In this document: positions 18,401 through 26,383 of the stretch, in pieces | How the letters are laid out: every line of letters begins with the position of its first letter | Position numbering within the stretch: position 1 is the stretch's first letter | Source of the DNA: Paenibacillus sp. RC334 | GTDB lineage: Bacteria; Bacillota; Bacilli; Paenibacillales; Paenibacillaceae | NCBI RefSeq assembly: GCF_030034735.1 | Contig: NZ_CP125370.1 | Coordinates: 2,294,001-2,358,000 of the forward strand | DNA: 64,000 nucleotides | Direction of reading: 5' to 3' | The notes under the pieces: generated by a model | Databases searched by the model: none | Told to the model about the DNA's origin: nothing | What the model saw: the letters and a program-made list of their open reading frames with translations, nothing else | Translations under genes and position numbers: made by a program

Positions 18401-19406
18401 ACATGCACTGGGTTCTGATCATGGCCCTAATATGGGGCAATTCTATCAGTATGTAGCACTGAAAAAGGATCAATCCTTCTCAGGGACGCTTCGTGGAAAT
18501 ATAGCAGATTTAAATAAACTATTATCATGTATTAAGCAAAACGGTAACCAGCTTCGGCTAGGGCGCTCTCGTACAGCAGAGTATGGGAATGTCACTTTTA
18601 AGGCAGATTCTGTAGCTTCACAGCCTAATCTATTGATGTCCGTGGGTGGGCAGCGGAATCCTTTGAATTGTTTTACAATTAGCCTGCTCACACCACTAGT
18701 TCTGGCTGATGCAAGTGGGCGCGTGGAGGCGAATCCTGCTTTCTTCCTGGAAGAATTGAAGACAAGGCTTGCTCTTGACATTAAGACTACAGAACTCCAA
18801 CTGAAATTTGGTACAGTCTCGGGTTACAACTCGAAATGGCGTATGCCCAAACCGCAACGTCCAATGCTGGACGTCGGTTCGGTGTTCACGATCACACTGG
18901 AAGATACACTAACGGTAGGGCCTGAACAAATTGAGCAAATACGCTGGGGAGAGTTGACCGAGGAAGGCTGTGGGCAAGTTAAGGTAATAGCTGCTCCAAC
19001 AGCAGCAGAAGCATGGAATGTCACTACTATTTATGCTGATGATCATCAACAAGGTGAAGGTCTTTCCATACAAGACGAGCTTCAATCAGATTCTGCGTAT
19101 GAAAAGCTGGAAAAGCGAATCAGCACGTATGATCGCGATTATGCAAAAGGACGGGAATGTGCTGGAAAAGTGAAAACCGAGGGGCTTGGATTGACCAAGC
19201 TTCATCAGCTACGGGACTTATTCCAAAGCTTGACCACTAAAGAAACCTTAGAGAAAGAACTCCAAAAAATGACTGTTGAAGAAGTGAAGTCCCGGTATAA
19301 GGGGGTCGTTGAAATTTTTCAAAAAGGGAATTTGAATAGCAAAGCCTTTAAAGAGGGGTACTTTAGAACGCTGATATGGAAGGTGAGGGGAGAAAAGAAT
19401 GAATAA
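15459..19406 (+). CDS. cas10: Cas10-Cas7-Cas5(Csx10)-Cas11-like fusion protein of type III-D
   Basis: One uninterrupted 1315-residue frame joins parts that are separate genes in described III-D systems. Residues 1-573 are Cas10-like: IYDISGIQEYIF opens palm 1, whose metal site is degenerate (GGGS, 96-99). Palm 2 has HIDGNGMG (Asp259) and DGDD at 330-333. There is no N-terminal HD nuclease. Residues 574-815 form a Cas7/RAMP domain (IIPSKRIKGCLRAVG). From about 820 to 1190 is a Csx10-like Cas5 (LIPGQGG, CIPGSAMLGALAGMY). From about 1200 the protein is charged and probably helical, like Cas11. In the Synechocystis III-Dv complex, Cas7-Cas5-Cas11 is one protein and Cas10 another. An internal ribosome site at the border (17165-17180) could also give the C-terminal part alone. 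The stop overlaps the next gene by 8 bases. Confidence 0.82.
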   Translation: MTASTQGLLAIYDISGIQEYIFASNRLRENVGASRIVGEILKNDLPEVMQTVADQTQAQVKLEWYQRVGESKREAEESFDIAHKDSILAAEIVYIGGGSAIVAYRDRNYFQQVNIEFAKRIIETTYTLSMAVAHIETNFGKSDQFGTDRMRLEGELERVKAGMLRQRPAGAFPISEQESFGGLPVTSHDRKSGEGISTVQTLKRQAADDERLKVGDASSHFNEIFPLPKELKGLKWGFEMKDMVRSTGEDGYVAVVHIDGNGMGQQLKNKMEVLQNDNVSYAQAVVEMRKLSLEISEGYRENFYRVIKHIACVDSILKENMLPIRPLIMDGDDLTFICRADLAVPMAAAFLQDLESTKLKLDKQDKRISLSACAGIAIVHSHFPFSIAYDIAEECCKEAKKKRHKEKDCHRESDSYLDFHLVRGSYVQQLKDIRNNLTFKKDEQYGRPYLVSAPKLSTDPMAADSFNLLHTCLEHIQGHSDQESTWPSTWLNRLYREYLANGEKLDILIDELRSRNLHLKQLYQTKEQNNVGQLDYAEEKLSDHPHATIFDALELIDLYKSAVFSLDGAGGDSMIQAWLEITLHSELCAATGDSIAGMVDTDIATEAGLPIIPSKRIKGCLRAVGQNLLDWGIAGSSEMNALFGTIGQQHGGLLQVHDAHLYEIPDKDSGGDVVRIEDYDRFLSQAQSKSQQEQQNILNELTELRTRTAMDPISGTAQPHSLRTIRVLHKGIVLRSQVIIQESLGNGKESDKKNRSNKTKNYVKLLTDCVNGLRGIGLGNTRGLGEVSCQLIWINESHDEMQQEQQITPILSGPPEKITELPYTLHLDQPVLIPGQGGLYYSSANCIPGSAMLGALAGMYINQQGLGGKAHTNEDFARIFLNGGVQFGYAFPTVADRVFIPCPVSWQGVKNEEAAYDKANIANWNSSNENLNNMEFRGINSYVYLDQLSTEGSSETTQLLKYEPEKEVRMHHARPLDRSYGHALGSDHGPNMGQFYQYVALKKDQSFSGTLRGNIADLNKLLSCIKQNGNQLRLGRSRTAEYGNVTFKADSVASQPNLLMSVGGQRNPLNCFTISLLTPLVLADASGRVEANPAFFLEELKTRLALDIKTTELQLKFGTVSGYNSKWRMPKPQRPMLDVGSVFTITLEDTLTVGPEQIEQIRWGELTEEGCGQVKVIAAPTAAEAWNVTTIYADDHQQGEGLSIQDELQSDSAYEKLEKRISTYDRDYAKGRECAGKVKTEGLGLTKLHQLRDLFQSLTTKETLEKELQKMTVEEVKSRYKGVVEIFQKGNLNSKAFKEGYFRTLIWKVRGEKNE
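17165..17180 (+). promoter_or_regulatory. Candidate internal ribosome binding site and ATG at the Cas10/Cas7 border
   Basis: GGGGGGAG (17165-17172) stands 5 bases before an in-frame ATG at 17178, codon 574 of the fusion gene, exactly where the Cas7 homology begins (MIQAWLEITLHSEL). Starting here would make a 742-residue Cas7-Cas5-Cas11 protein. It may be a relic of two genes that fused, or a working second start. Confidence 0.5.
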
Positions 19407-20958
19407 GCAATCAAAGCCTACAGAGCATCTCAAACTAACGGGTAAGATTACCGAGCGATATTGCATCCAATTAACAGGTCGTCTGGGGTCCCCCTTACTT
19501 GCAGGCTCGGGTGATGACCGGAATACAGATAGTGACGTCATTGTCGATTATACGGGTCGTCCTTTCGTACCTGGAAGTGCATTAGCGGGCGCATTCCGTC
19601 ATTTTTTGCAAGAGAATGTACAAGGGGCAGACAACAAATCTGTTGTTCAGCAGGTTCTTCATTTTCTATTCGGCGGATCTTCAGCAATATCCACTCCAAC
19701 GGGTCTTACGGATGCTGGACAACAAAGCCGGTTGATCATTTATGATATGTCTTTGGAAGATGAGAGCGCAGTGATAGGAATCCGTGATGGAGTTAAGCTT
19801 GATTCCTATAAGTCAGCAGAAGATGAAGGGAAATACGAAGTACAAATGGTTGAAGCGGGCGCAGGCTTTATATTGCGATTGGAATGGCTGCGACGAGATA
19901 CCGACAGCCTTCATCTTGGACAACAGTCCGGACATGTAGATATTGCTGTATCAGTGGCCAATCTTTTAATGAAATTAATAGATGGTTTGGTAAGCGGTGA
20001 TCTTACAATTGGAGCCAAAGGTCGCCGGGGGTTTGGTAAATTACAGATTAACCAGGTACATATGCGCCGATTTGATTACACCGACCGAAGCCAAGCAACG
20101 AAATGGCTTGTATGGAATTGGCGACATAAGGATGCTTTTGACAAACAAACGGAAATCAAGCAGTGGCAAGCAGGTAGCAGTAAGCTTCCAGGTTTTGTAC
20201 GTGTGGGAGATCACGATATTTCAAGGTACTGCAAGCTGGTGGTGCCATTGCGAATTCGTCATACCCTTATGATTCGCAGTTATTTGACAAAAGGCTTTCA
20301 GGAAAATGGGGTTCCAGTTTTTGAGCAACTTCGTAAGAGTAGCCAAGCAGGGAACGGACAGGAGAATCCAGCAGTGATCCCCGGAACCAGTTGGATGGGT
20401 GCCATCAGAGAACGCCTTAATGTTCTGCTCGAAGAAGTGGGTGTGACAGATGGGCAAATGAGACGAGGGAAGCTGGAGAAATTATTTGGGACTCGTATCG
20501 GTGCTGAAAGAAATGACAATGGTAGAACCCATTCCAACTCTCTTATCGCATCACTCATTCGAGTAGAGGAATCCGTCGTAGCGGGTGGGCACCCACTGAC
20601 CATGACGAGGAACAAAATTGATCGATTCACCGGAGGAACGGTTGAAGGTGCTTTGTTCACGTCTATACCTTGGGTGGGTGGAGCTACAGAGCTAGTGCTA
20701 CGTTGGGAAAGAGCAAGCTACCTGATTTCAGATGCGGCTATTTGTGGATTACTACTGTGGATTGTGCGTGACTTGGAAGAAGGCTTGCTTGCAGTCGGTG
20801 GGGAAACAGCAATTGGACGTGGATTATTTTCAAAAGATAGCACTAAACCGATTACCCTGGACGGACAGCCTTTACTAGAATCAGCATATAGCCCTTACTA
20901 TCTTGCTGCCTTGAAGTGGTGTCAAGCTGAACATATAGAGCAAGGAGCGAATACATGA
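19399..20958 (+). CDS. Double Cas7 (Cas7-2x) RAMP protein of type III-D
   Basis: The 519-residue protein contains two Csm3-like RAMP units. The first (residues ~20-230) has LLAGSGDDRN, FVPGSALAGAFRHFL and GDLTIGAKGRRGFGK. The second (~275-500) has VIPGTSWMGAIRERL, NKIDRFTGGTVEGALF and AVGGETAIGRGLF. Fusions of two Cas7 subunits are known in the III-Dv complex, where they form backbone positions and supply target RNA cleavage sites. Acidic loops such as GSGDD and NTDSD in unit 1 could be catalytic, but I cannot assign them firmly. It overlaps the preceding fusion gene by 8 bases and csx19 by an ATGA junction, so expression is coupled. Confidence 0.82.
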   Translation: MNKQSKPTEHLKLTGKITERYCIQLTGRLGSPLLAGSGDDRNTDSDVIVDYTGRPFVPGSALAGAFRHFLQENVQGADNKSVVQQVLHFLFGGSSAISTPTGLTDAGQQSRLIIYDMSLEDESAVIGIRDGVKLDSYKSAEDEGKYEVQMVEAGAGFILRLEWLRRDTDSLHLGQQSGHVDIAVSVANLLMKLIDGLVSGDLTIGAKGRRGFGKLQINQVHMRRFDYTDRSQATKWLVWNWRHKDAFDKQTEIKQWQAGSSKLPGFVRVGDHDISRYCKLVVPLRIRHTLMIRSYLTKGFQENGVPVFEQLRKSSQAGNGQENPAVIPGTSWMGAIRERLNVLLEEVGVTDGQMRRGKLEKLFGTRIGAERNDNGRTHSNSLIASLIRVEESVVAGGHPLTMTRNKIDRFTGGTVEGALFTSIPWVGGATELVLRWERASYLISDAAICGLLLWIVRDLEEGLLAVGGETAIGRGLFSKDSTKPITLDGQPLLESAYSPYYLAALKWCQAEHIEQGANT

Positions 20959-21659
20959 GTACATTAACCATCATGGAACAAAGAACCTTTGTATCTTACA
21001 AGACAGTAGAAGAAAGTAATCTTCTTGAATTGTTAAAGCAGTGGTTTGTCATGCCAAGCGATACCTCAGAAACTTATGTATATGGGGTCATGAATGATCA
21101 GGTAGCTATAGGTCGGTATTATAATCAGCAACTATGGATGGGTCATGCTCAGTCTTGGGACGTTAAGGAGTTAAAATCAATAGAAGATGTGAAGCAATTA
21201 CGTGAGTTGAGAATTTTCAATGTGGATCAGGAGCTTCGAGCCCTTCGTGTGGGTCAACAATTCCGTTTGCGGTTGCTACAAGACAATCATAGTCACGCTT
21301 CTGCTTCTGACGATCAGGATGATCAAGTAAATCTATCAGATCAGGTCGAGTTATCAGGTGATTTTGAACAGTCAGGCCCACGGATTTGGAGTAGCCTCGA
21401 CGAAAAACATAAACTTTGGGGTTCGGCGGATGTTTCCAAATCAAAGCTCAACGACATACAAGAACACAAATGGACACCTTTGGTTGCCGCGCGGGGAACC
21501 AGGCTGTATTTTCCAGGAGAACTTAAGCAAGGTGCACAAAAAGCAGTTCAGATTCGGAATTACATTGATTTTAATCCGGTTGCTAATAAGCTTGGAGCCT
21601 ATACGCCAATTTATCGGTTCGTAGATGAACGTTTTGTTGATTTCGTTGATTGTGATTGA
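20955..21659 (+). CDS. csx19: Csx19-like subunit of type III-D
   Basis: This 234-residue protein lies between the double Cas7 and the Cas7-insertion gene, the position that csx19 often holds in III-D. It has the family-like run ELRIFNVDQELRALRVG (near residues 82-98), a short KLWGSADV segment, a WTPLVAARGTRLYFPG segment and a C-terminal RNYIDF and RFVDERFVDF. Csx19 is found in purified III-Dv complexes. An acidic insertion (ASDDQDDQ, about 117-124) divides the protein. It starts at ATG 20955 inside the stop of the previous gene. Confidence 0.7.
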   Translation: MSTLTIMEQRTFVSYKTVEESNLLELLKQWFVMPSDTSETYVYGVMNDQVAIGRYYNQQLWMGHAQSWDVKELKSIEDVKQLRELRIFNVDQELRALRVGQQFRLRLLQDNHSHASASDDQDDQVNLSDQVELSGDFEQSGPRIWSSLDEKHKLWGSADVSKSKLNDIQEHKWTPLVAARGTRLYFPGELKQGAQKAVQIRNYIDFNPVANKLGAYTPIYRFVDERFVDFVDCD

Positions 21660-21674
21660 GAGGAGAGAAGTGAA

Positions 21675-22622
21675 ATGAAGTCAAATCAGTATCAGGGAGT
21701 AGCTCCAGAAGAGCGATTTATTAATCCCTATAATTTTGTTCCTTTAGAAGCTCAATGTGAGCGACAACCTATAAATGCCTACAAAGAGGGAAAGGAACTT
21801 TACTCGGGTTATATAGATTGCTCAATGCATCTGAAAACGCCTATATTCATTCCAAATTCTTCAGGAGAATGTGTCTTAAGTAATATGAAGAGCAAAAATG
21901 ATGATAAATATGAAAAGAGCTATGATTTCTTTTCTTATGATGATTTAAGCCATTGTAAGCCAGGAGATCGAAAGGAAGTATATAGCGTACCTGTCATTCC
22001 TGGTTCAGAGATTCGTGGTGTGGTGAGAAGCGTATTTGAGGCAGCGTTTAATGGGTGTCTATCTACCATAGATACTGGGCGAGTCCTGCACCGGCGTTCA
22101 GCGGCAAATGATGTTAAAAAGCCTGGTATATTAAGATATGACACAGATCAAGAAAAATGGTTCGTTTATTCGTGTGATCGAATCATGTTGAACAGGCGGT
22201 TTGATAAACTCGACAAAAAAGATAAACATAAACACGGCAAATTTATGAGCAATGAGGAATATAATGGTTATGATGAAGGTCAAAAAATTTATTTTAAAAA
22301 GTCTGATAATGAGTATGACAATAAATATTATATGCCTTATGTAGTTGATGATTTTTTTGTAGGGGAACCCACCCAGGACATGGATAATTTATGGCAGGAG
22401 GGATATTTACACAAGGGTGAACCTTTTGGAACGAAAAAGCATCACGAGTCCGTGTTTTATTTTGAAACAAAGAATATTAGCAAGAGGCTGACGGTGGATG
22501 AGAAGACATTAGACAATTTTCTGGCTGTCCTGAATCTTTATGAGGAAAATAATAAAGAAAAAAAGAGGGTTCACCTCATACCGGATATGCAGCCTATAAA
22601 AAGCAAACGTTATCCAAAATAA
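21675..22622 (+). CDS. Cas7-insertion RAMP subunit of III-D, N-terminal part before a frameshift
   Basis: The 315-residue product opens with FINPYNFVPLEA, typical of the large type III RAMP proteins of the SSO1426 type. It carries the RAMP features SGYIDCSMHLKTPIFIPN and VPVIPGSEIRGVVRSVFEA, then a long lysine- and tyrosine-rich insertion. It stops at TAA 22620 in the middle of the fold. The next frame continues the same family without a gap, and one additional A in the AAAA run at 22616-22619 would join them. GAGGAGAG lies before the ATG. The full protein would be about 685 residues, equal to Cas7-insertion of III-Dv. Confidence 0.75.
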   Translation: MKSNQYQGVAPEERFINPYNFVPLEAQCERQPINAYKEGKELYSGYIDCSMHLKTPIFIPNSSGECVLSNMKSKNDDKYEKSYDFFSYDDLSHCKPGDRKEVYSVPVIPGSEIRGVVRSVFEAAFNGCLSTIDTGRVLHRRSAANDVKKPGILRYDTDQEKWFVYSCDRIMLNRRFDKLDKKDKHKHGKFMSNEEYNGYDEGQKIYFKKSDNEYDNKYYMPYVVDDFFVGEPTQDMDNLWQEGYLHKGEPFGTKKHHESVFYFETKNISKRLTVDEKTLDNFLAVLNLYEENNKEKKRVHLIPDMQPIKSKRYPK

Positions 22623-22642
22623 AGAATAAAGAAGATATCCTT

Positions 22643-23737
22643 GTGTTCTATTCAGCAGCAAATGGAAATCAAGCTCAATATCTATCACCCTCTATGATCT
22701 CACAACAAGTATATTATACAAAAATCAAAGAAATGCTGACTAAAAATGGTGGTTATGAACCGTGTGAAGATCGTCATTGTGTGTGTCCGGCTTGTGCGCT
22801 GTTCGGTATGATCCCTCCAGATGAGCAGAACACAAGGAGCCGTACGGCTAGGCAGGCTCTAGGCTCAAGAGTTAGATTTACAGATGCAACCCTATTGGAG
22901 TCGAGTCTGTTGAAAGAAAGAAAAGATTACTATCGCGGGGATATTCGTTTGCCAGCGATGGGAGAACCCAAACCTGGGGCCGTGGAGTTTTATACAAAAA
23001 AACCGTCGGATTATCAAGAGGGAGCGCTATTTTGGACATATGATTATTGGGTTAAGAAGGAAGGGAAAACAAGGACACCAATAAAAGATTCAGCATTTGG
23101 TATTCGCGGACGGAAATTCTATTGGCATAGTGAGAATTGGAAACAGTACAAAGACAAATTACATGGTATATCGACTGAATTTCTGAAAGAAAATATAAAT
23201 ACAAATATGACTGCCGGCGTTCGCCCTCTTAATCATGAAAAGTGTCCAGCTTTTCAATTTAAGGTGTACTATGAACATCTGACATGGGATGAATTGAATC
23301 AATTAAAGTGGAGCCTTGATTTTAATGATTCGGCTTGTTCACACAAGATTGGGCGAGGTAAACCCTTGGGTTTTGGAAGTATACAGTTAAAAATTGAACA
23401 AGTCATGCAACGAACTATTGATTTACAAACAGGAGAATGGTTCATGAAACAATTCCCTGATACATGTCGTGAGGAGTTGCCTGAAAGTGATGCTATGAAA
23501 GATTTGAAGCTTATTACAGGTTGGGAGAGCAAACCCACGGCTACAATTTCGTATCCACAAATAAGATTGGAGAGAACGACAGAGCCTAGAGAACAGCAAA
23601 ACAATGTAAATGAAGAGGCTTCACATAGATGGTTTACTGAGAACGCGAAGCGTGATAAGAAAGTTCTACCCACTATACAAGAAGAAATGTCGGCTAATGA
23701 AGCATCTAATTGGCTAAAAAAGATAAAGGTAAAATAA
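22643..23737 (+). CDS. Cas7-insertion RAMP subunit of III-D, C-terminal part after a frameshift
   Basis: The frame is open from about 22556, and the first possible start codon is GTG 22643; a proper ribosome site is lacking, so independent translation is doubtful. It continues the RAMP protein: YLSPSMISQQVYYTKI, a zinc-type cluster C..C.CPACALFG (near residues 41-54), DSAFGIRGRKFYWH, and the C-terminal SHKIGRGKPLGFGSIQLKI glycine loop. The last ~100 residues are poorly conserved and hydrophilic. Together with the upstream frame it makes one Cas7-insertion subunit. It is the last gene of the III-D block. Confidence 0.72.
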   Translation: MFYSAANGNQAQYLSPSMISQQVYYTKIKEMLTKNGGYEPCEDRHCVCPACALFGMIPPDEQNTRSRTARQALGSRVRFTDATLLESSLLKERKDYYRGDIRLPAMGEPKPGAVEFYTKKPSDYQEGALFWTYDYWVKKEGKTRTPIKDSAFGIRGRKFYWHSENWKQYKDKLHGISTEFLKENINTNMTAGVRPLNHEKCPAFQFKVYYEHLTWDELNQLKWSLDFNDSACSHKIGRGKPLGFGSIQLKIEQVMQRTIDLQTGEWFMKQFPDTCREELPESDAMKDLKLITGWESKPTATISYPQIRLERTTEPREQQNNVNEEASHRWFTENAKRDKKVLPTIQEEMSANEASNWLKKIKVK

Positions 23738-23793
23738 AAGACAAAACGTAGTAAAAACGACTATAATACTAGGAGATAGTCAATATATTTCGA

Positions 23794-23838
23794 GGTGAGA
23801 ATGTGAAGCTCACATGAAAATCCTGCGAGCTTCGTACC
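23794..23838 (+). repeat. Decayed copy of the leader hairpin element
   Basis: The core ATGTGAAGCTCACAT is identical to the hairpins before the three arrays, but the outer arms (GGTGAGAA and TTCGTACC) no longer pair fully. TTTGTCGAAAA follows it, as in real leaders. No repeat follows; the decayed cas2 copy starts 70 bases later. Confidence 0.7.
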
Positions 23839-23908
23839 CCAGATTTGTCGAAAACATGTCGATTGAGGTACGCTAAATAATGCTTAAATAGGGTCGATAT
23901 GAACCATG

Positions 23909-24064
23909 ATCTTGTAATTTTAATTACGTATAAATTAGAAGAGTTGATCGATTCAAAAGAAGTCAGCCTTCGATACCGCAATTTAGGAGATAACTAAAAA
24001 AAAGAAAGTAGAGTATGTGAGGGAAAAAGAGTCTTTCGATATGGAAAGCCTGCTGATTCTGTAA
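23909..24064 (+). pseudogene. cas2: Internally deleted cas2 pseudogene
   Basis: The start (ATCTTGTAATTTTAATTACG) aligns with the intact cas2 start at 7202, and the remainder aligns with its last third through AATTTAGGAGATAACTA to CTGATTCTGTAAGG. About 138 bases are missing. The break lies at GTATGA, which occurs at both ends of the lost segment in the intact gene (7222 and 7360), so it probably went by recombination between short repeats. There is also a one-base loss near the start and a premature stop. It is followed immediately by a leader, as the intact cas2 is. Confidence 0.85.
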
Positions 24065-24245
24065 GGTGCGAATGTGAAGCTCACATAAAAACCCCGGATC
24101 CTTCGCACCTCGAAATTTGTCGAAAAGAAATGTAATCAGTTCAATTCGGTAAAAGTCAAGGGTGGATTCAAGCTTTTTTGACATCGTTTTTTGCGGAAAT
24201 GTGTGAAATTGATATCAATAAGGTATGAATTGCTGCATTTTCGCT
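24065..24245 (+). promoter_or_regulatory. Leader of CRISPR array 3 with conserved hairpin
   Basis: GGTGCGAA (24065) and TTCGCACC (ending 24109) form the same hairpin as in leader 1, and the hairpin ends 136 bases before the first repeat. The remaining sequence resembles leader 1 closely (TCGAAATTTGTCGAAAAG, TTTTTT in the middle, AATTGCTGCATTTTCGCT at the end). With the cas2 remnant before it, this is a duplicated cas2-leader-array unit. Confidence 0.78.
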
Positions 24246-25159
24246 GTCGCACTCTGTATGGAGTGCGTGGATTGAAATGAAATGGAAGGTAGTATTGGTT
24301 AAGCCCGTCCTATAGTCGCACTCTGTATGGAGTGCGTGGATTGAAATTAAACAGGGTGTAGGTAACACCTGCACCCACTAAGGGGTCGCACTCTGTATGG
24401 AGTGCGTGGATTGAAATCGGTGGTGGCTGACGACAAAGAAGATACCCTTACGTCGCACTCTGTATGGAGTGCGTGGATTGAAATCATTATGCGATAGCAT
24501 GGATCGGCCTAATTGTTATTCGTCGCACTCTGTATGGAGTGCGTGGATTGAAATAGTAGCGATATCGGTATGGGGGAAGAGGAAATACGAGAGTCGCACT
24601 CTGTATGGAGTGCGTGGATTGAAATGAGTTAAAGTCAACCTCTAACACTAAAACATCAGTCGCACTCTGTATGGAGTGCGTGGATTGAAATAGCTTGAAC
24701 AGCGGCTAGAATGTCATGAGTTGCACTTGTCGCACTCTGTATGGAGTGCGTGGATTGAAATTTTAAAGCCTTTACTTACAGAGAAAGTTCGTCGGGTCGC
24801 ACTCTGTATGGAGTGCGTGGATTGAAATAGGTAGGTGGCAGTAGTCTCGGCTAGTTGGCGCCAGTCGCACTCTGTATGGAGTGCGTGGATTGAAATGTTC
24901 TAGCTGATTGGCAAGAAATCGGAGAATAGCATGTCGCACTCTGTATGGAGTGCGTGGATTGAAATACCTCATCCAGTATATCTGGCTTGTTGGTGTCGGT
25001 CGCACTCTGTATGGAGTGCGTGGATTGAAATTAAGTATTCATATTCATCATCCTTTCAGGTGAAGTCGCACTCTGTATGGAGTGCGTGGATTGAAATTTC
25101 ATATTGGGTTATAAAAAATTAGTAGCAGAATCGTCGCACTCTATATGAGAGTGTGGAAT
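24246..25159 (+). CRISPR. CRISPR array 3, 33-base type I-C repeats, 14 repeats and 13 spacers
   Basis: Repeats start at 24246, 24315, 24385, 24452, 24522, 24593, 24659, 24729, 24796, 24864, 24933, 24999, 25065 and 25133. They have the TGTATG loop of array 1. The last repeat is degenerate (CTCTATATGAGAGTGTGG), marking the trailer end at about 25159. Comparing by eye, I saw no spacer shared with arrays 1 or 2. Confidence 0.98.
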
Positions 25160-25201
25160 GACTCTGGTGAAGCTTGGTTACAGAAGCTCTGCTGCTGCGA
25201 G

Positions 25202-25442
25202 CTACTTGAGCACTGGGGGCGTAGCGATGAGCGGGCCTTTCGACCTGTTGCCTTTAACATAAGCCTTGACCTCGCGGGTATAGTAAACAACGCCTTGACC
25301 CTCAACAACTGGATAGCCGCTCATGTCATCAGTTAGTGAAGTTTGTACATGTTTGCCAGTGCTGCTTGGCATGTTTCTCATCGTGAAGATGCAGGATGCC
25401 TTCTGAATCCAAAAATGCGAAAGGTGGTAGTGTAGTAGACAT
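25202..25442 (-). pseudogene. Frameshifted small gene of unknown function
   Basis: On the minus strand AGGAGG lies 9 bases before ATG at 25442. That frame gives MSTTLPPFAFLDSEG, HLHDEKHAKQHWQT and then stops near 25330. A second frame continues as TDDMSGYPVVEGQGVVYYTR, EVKAYVKGNRSKG and a stop at 25202. The two parts read as one protein of about 80 residues broken by a frameshift. I do not recognise the family. Confidence 0.5.
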
Positions 25443-25478
25443 GGTTCATGTCCTCCTAATATGGTATTTCGAAAAATC

Positions 25479-25503
25479 AAAAAGGCCGGCACATTGGCCG
25501 ACC
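25479..25503 (-). terminator. Rho-independent terminator on the minus strand
   Basis: Read on the minus strand, GGTCGGC, a 6-base loop, GCCGGCC and TTTTT form a terminator upstream of the broken small gene. It would close a minus-strand transcript coming from the right, but no such gene is present there. Confidence 0.5.
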
Positions 25504-25783
25504 TGATCACCAAGGCTCGAAAGATGCGGTGTGTTCCTTATTTGATTTTCCATGATACAAATTTACCACAGCTAAAGTCTAACGAACGGCCATCATTCGG
25601 TCATAAGTCATTCAATAAACAGTCACTTTTCATAGACTATAATAACCATTTATTATTCAAATGCTATAAATAGCTATTCTTACAACAAAAATCATCTACT
25701 ATATCCCTCTATTTTACAAAAACATATAATTCATGTTAGTATATTGATGAATATACCAAATTTATGAAGAGAGGATTGATTTT

Positions 25784-26359
25784 ATGCAAAAGTTTAAGCA
25801 ATTGGGTATCGCGTCATTATCAGCTCTTATGTTGTCATCGTTTACACTTCCTGCTTTCGCCAATGCTCAAGCTGCAAACAACGTAGAATCTTCTATAACT
25901 TCAGAGACTAAGATTGACTTGGAAAATGGAATTGTTGATGAAAGAGTAGAGCAAGAATTAAGACAAGTTGATTATGATGACCTTTTCAAAACTGTAGGCA
26001 CTAATCTTGGACTGGTCGATACTCAACGTCCATCTGGAGAAGTAAGTACACAAGGCTGGAGATCAAAGTTCGCAAAAGAAGTAGCGTTAGAATTAATTTC
26101 TAAACTAAAGAATATTGGATCACGTGCTTGGAATGAACAGATAAAAATTTATGTAGATAAGATACCGCTTTTGACCGACGGTGCAAAAGAAACTTTGAAA
26201 TATTATCTTGGCTATCAAGTAATAATGCAAGCTTTGGATATCATGGTAGATTTCACAGGCACAGCAGAGGATGGTCTTGCTTACGCCTTAAAATATGTTG
26301 GATTGCCTGCATGGTTGGCCGAACCCGCATCGAGAGCAATTGTCTTCTTCCTGCTGTAA
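25784..26359 (+). CDS. Secreted protein of unknown function, possible toxin or bacteriocin precursor
   Basis: The 191-residue protein starts at ATG 25784 after AGAGAGGATTG. It has a clear signal peptide (basic MQKFK, hydrophobic stretch, PAFA as probable cut site near residue 26). The mature part has an acidic region, then a helical C-terminal half with two hydrophobic segments (LKYYLGYQVIMQALDIMV and the end LAEPASRAIVFFLL). No cysteine is present in the mature region and no family was recognised. A two-helix membrane protein follows 24 bases later and a strong terminator after that, so the pair forms a bicistron. A secreted toxin with an immunity protein is one reading, by inference only. 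Confidence 0.6.
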   Translation: MQKFKQLGIASLSALMLSSFTLPAFANAQAANNVESSITSETKIDLENGIVDERVEQELRQVDYDDLFKTVGTNLGLVDTQRPSGEVSTQGWRSKFAKEVALELISKLKNIGSRAWNEQIKIYVDKIPLLTDGAKETLKYYLGYQVIMQALDIMVDFTGTAEDGLAYALKYVGLPAWLAEPASRAIVFFLL

Positions 26360-26383
26360 AACCGAACAAAAGGGGGACTAAAC

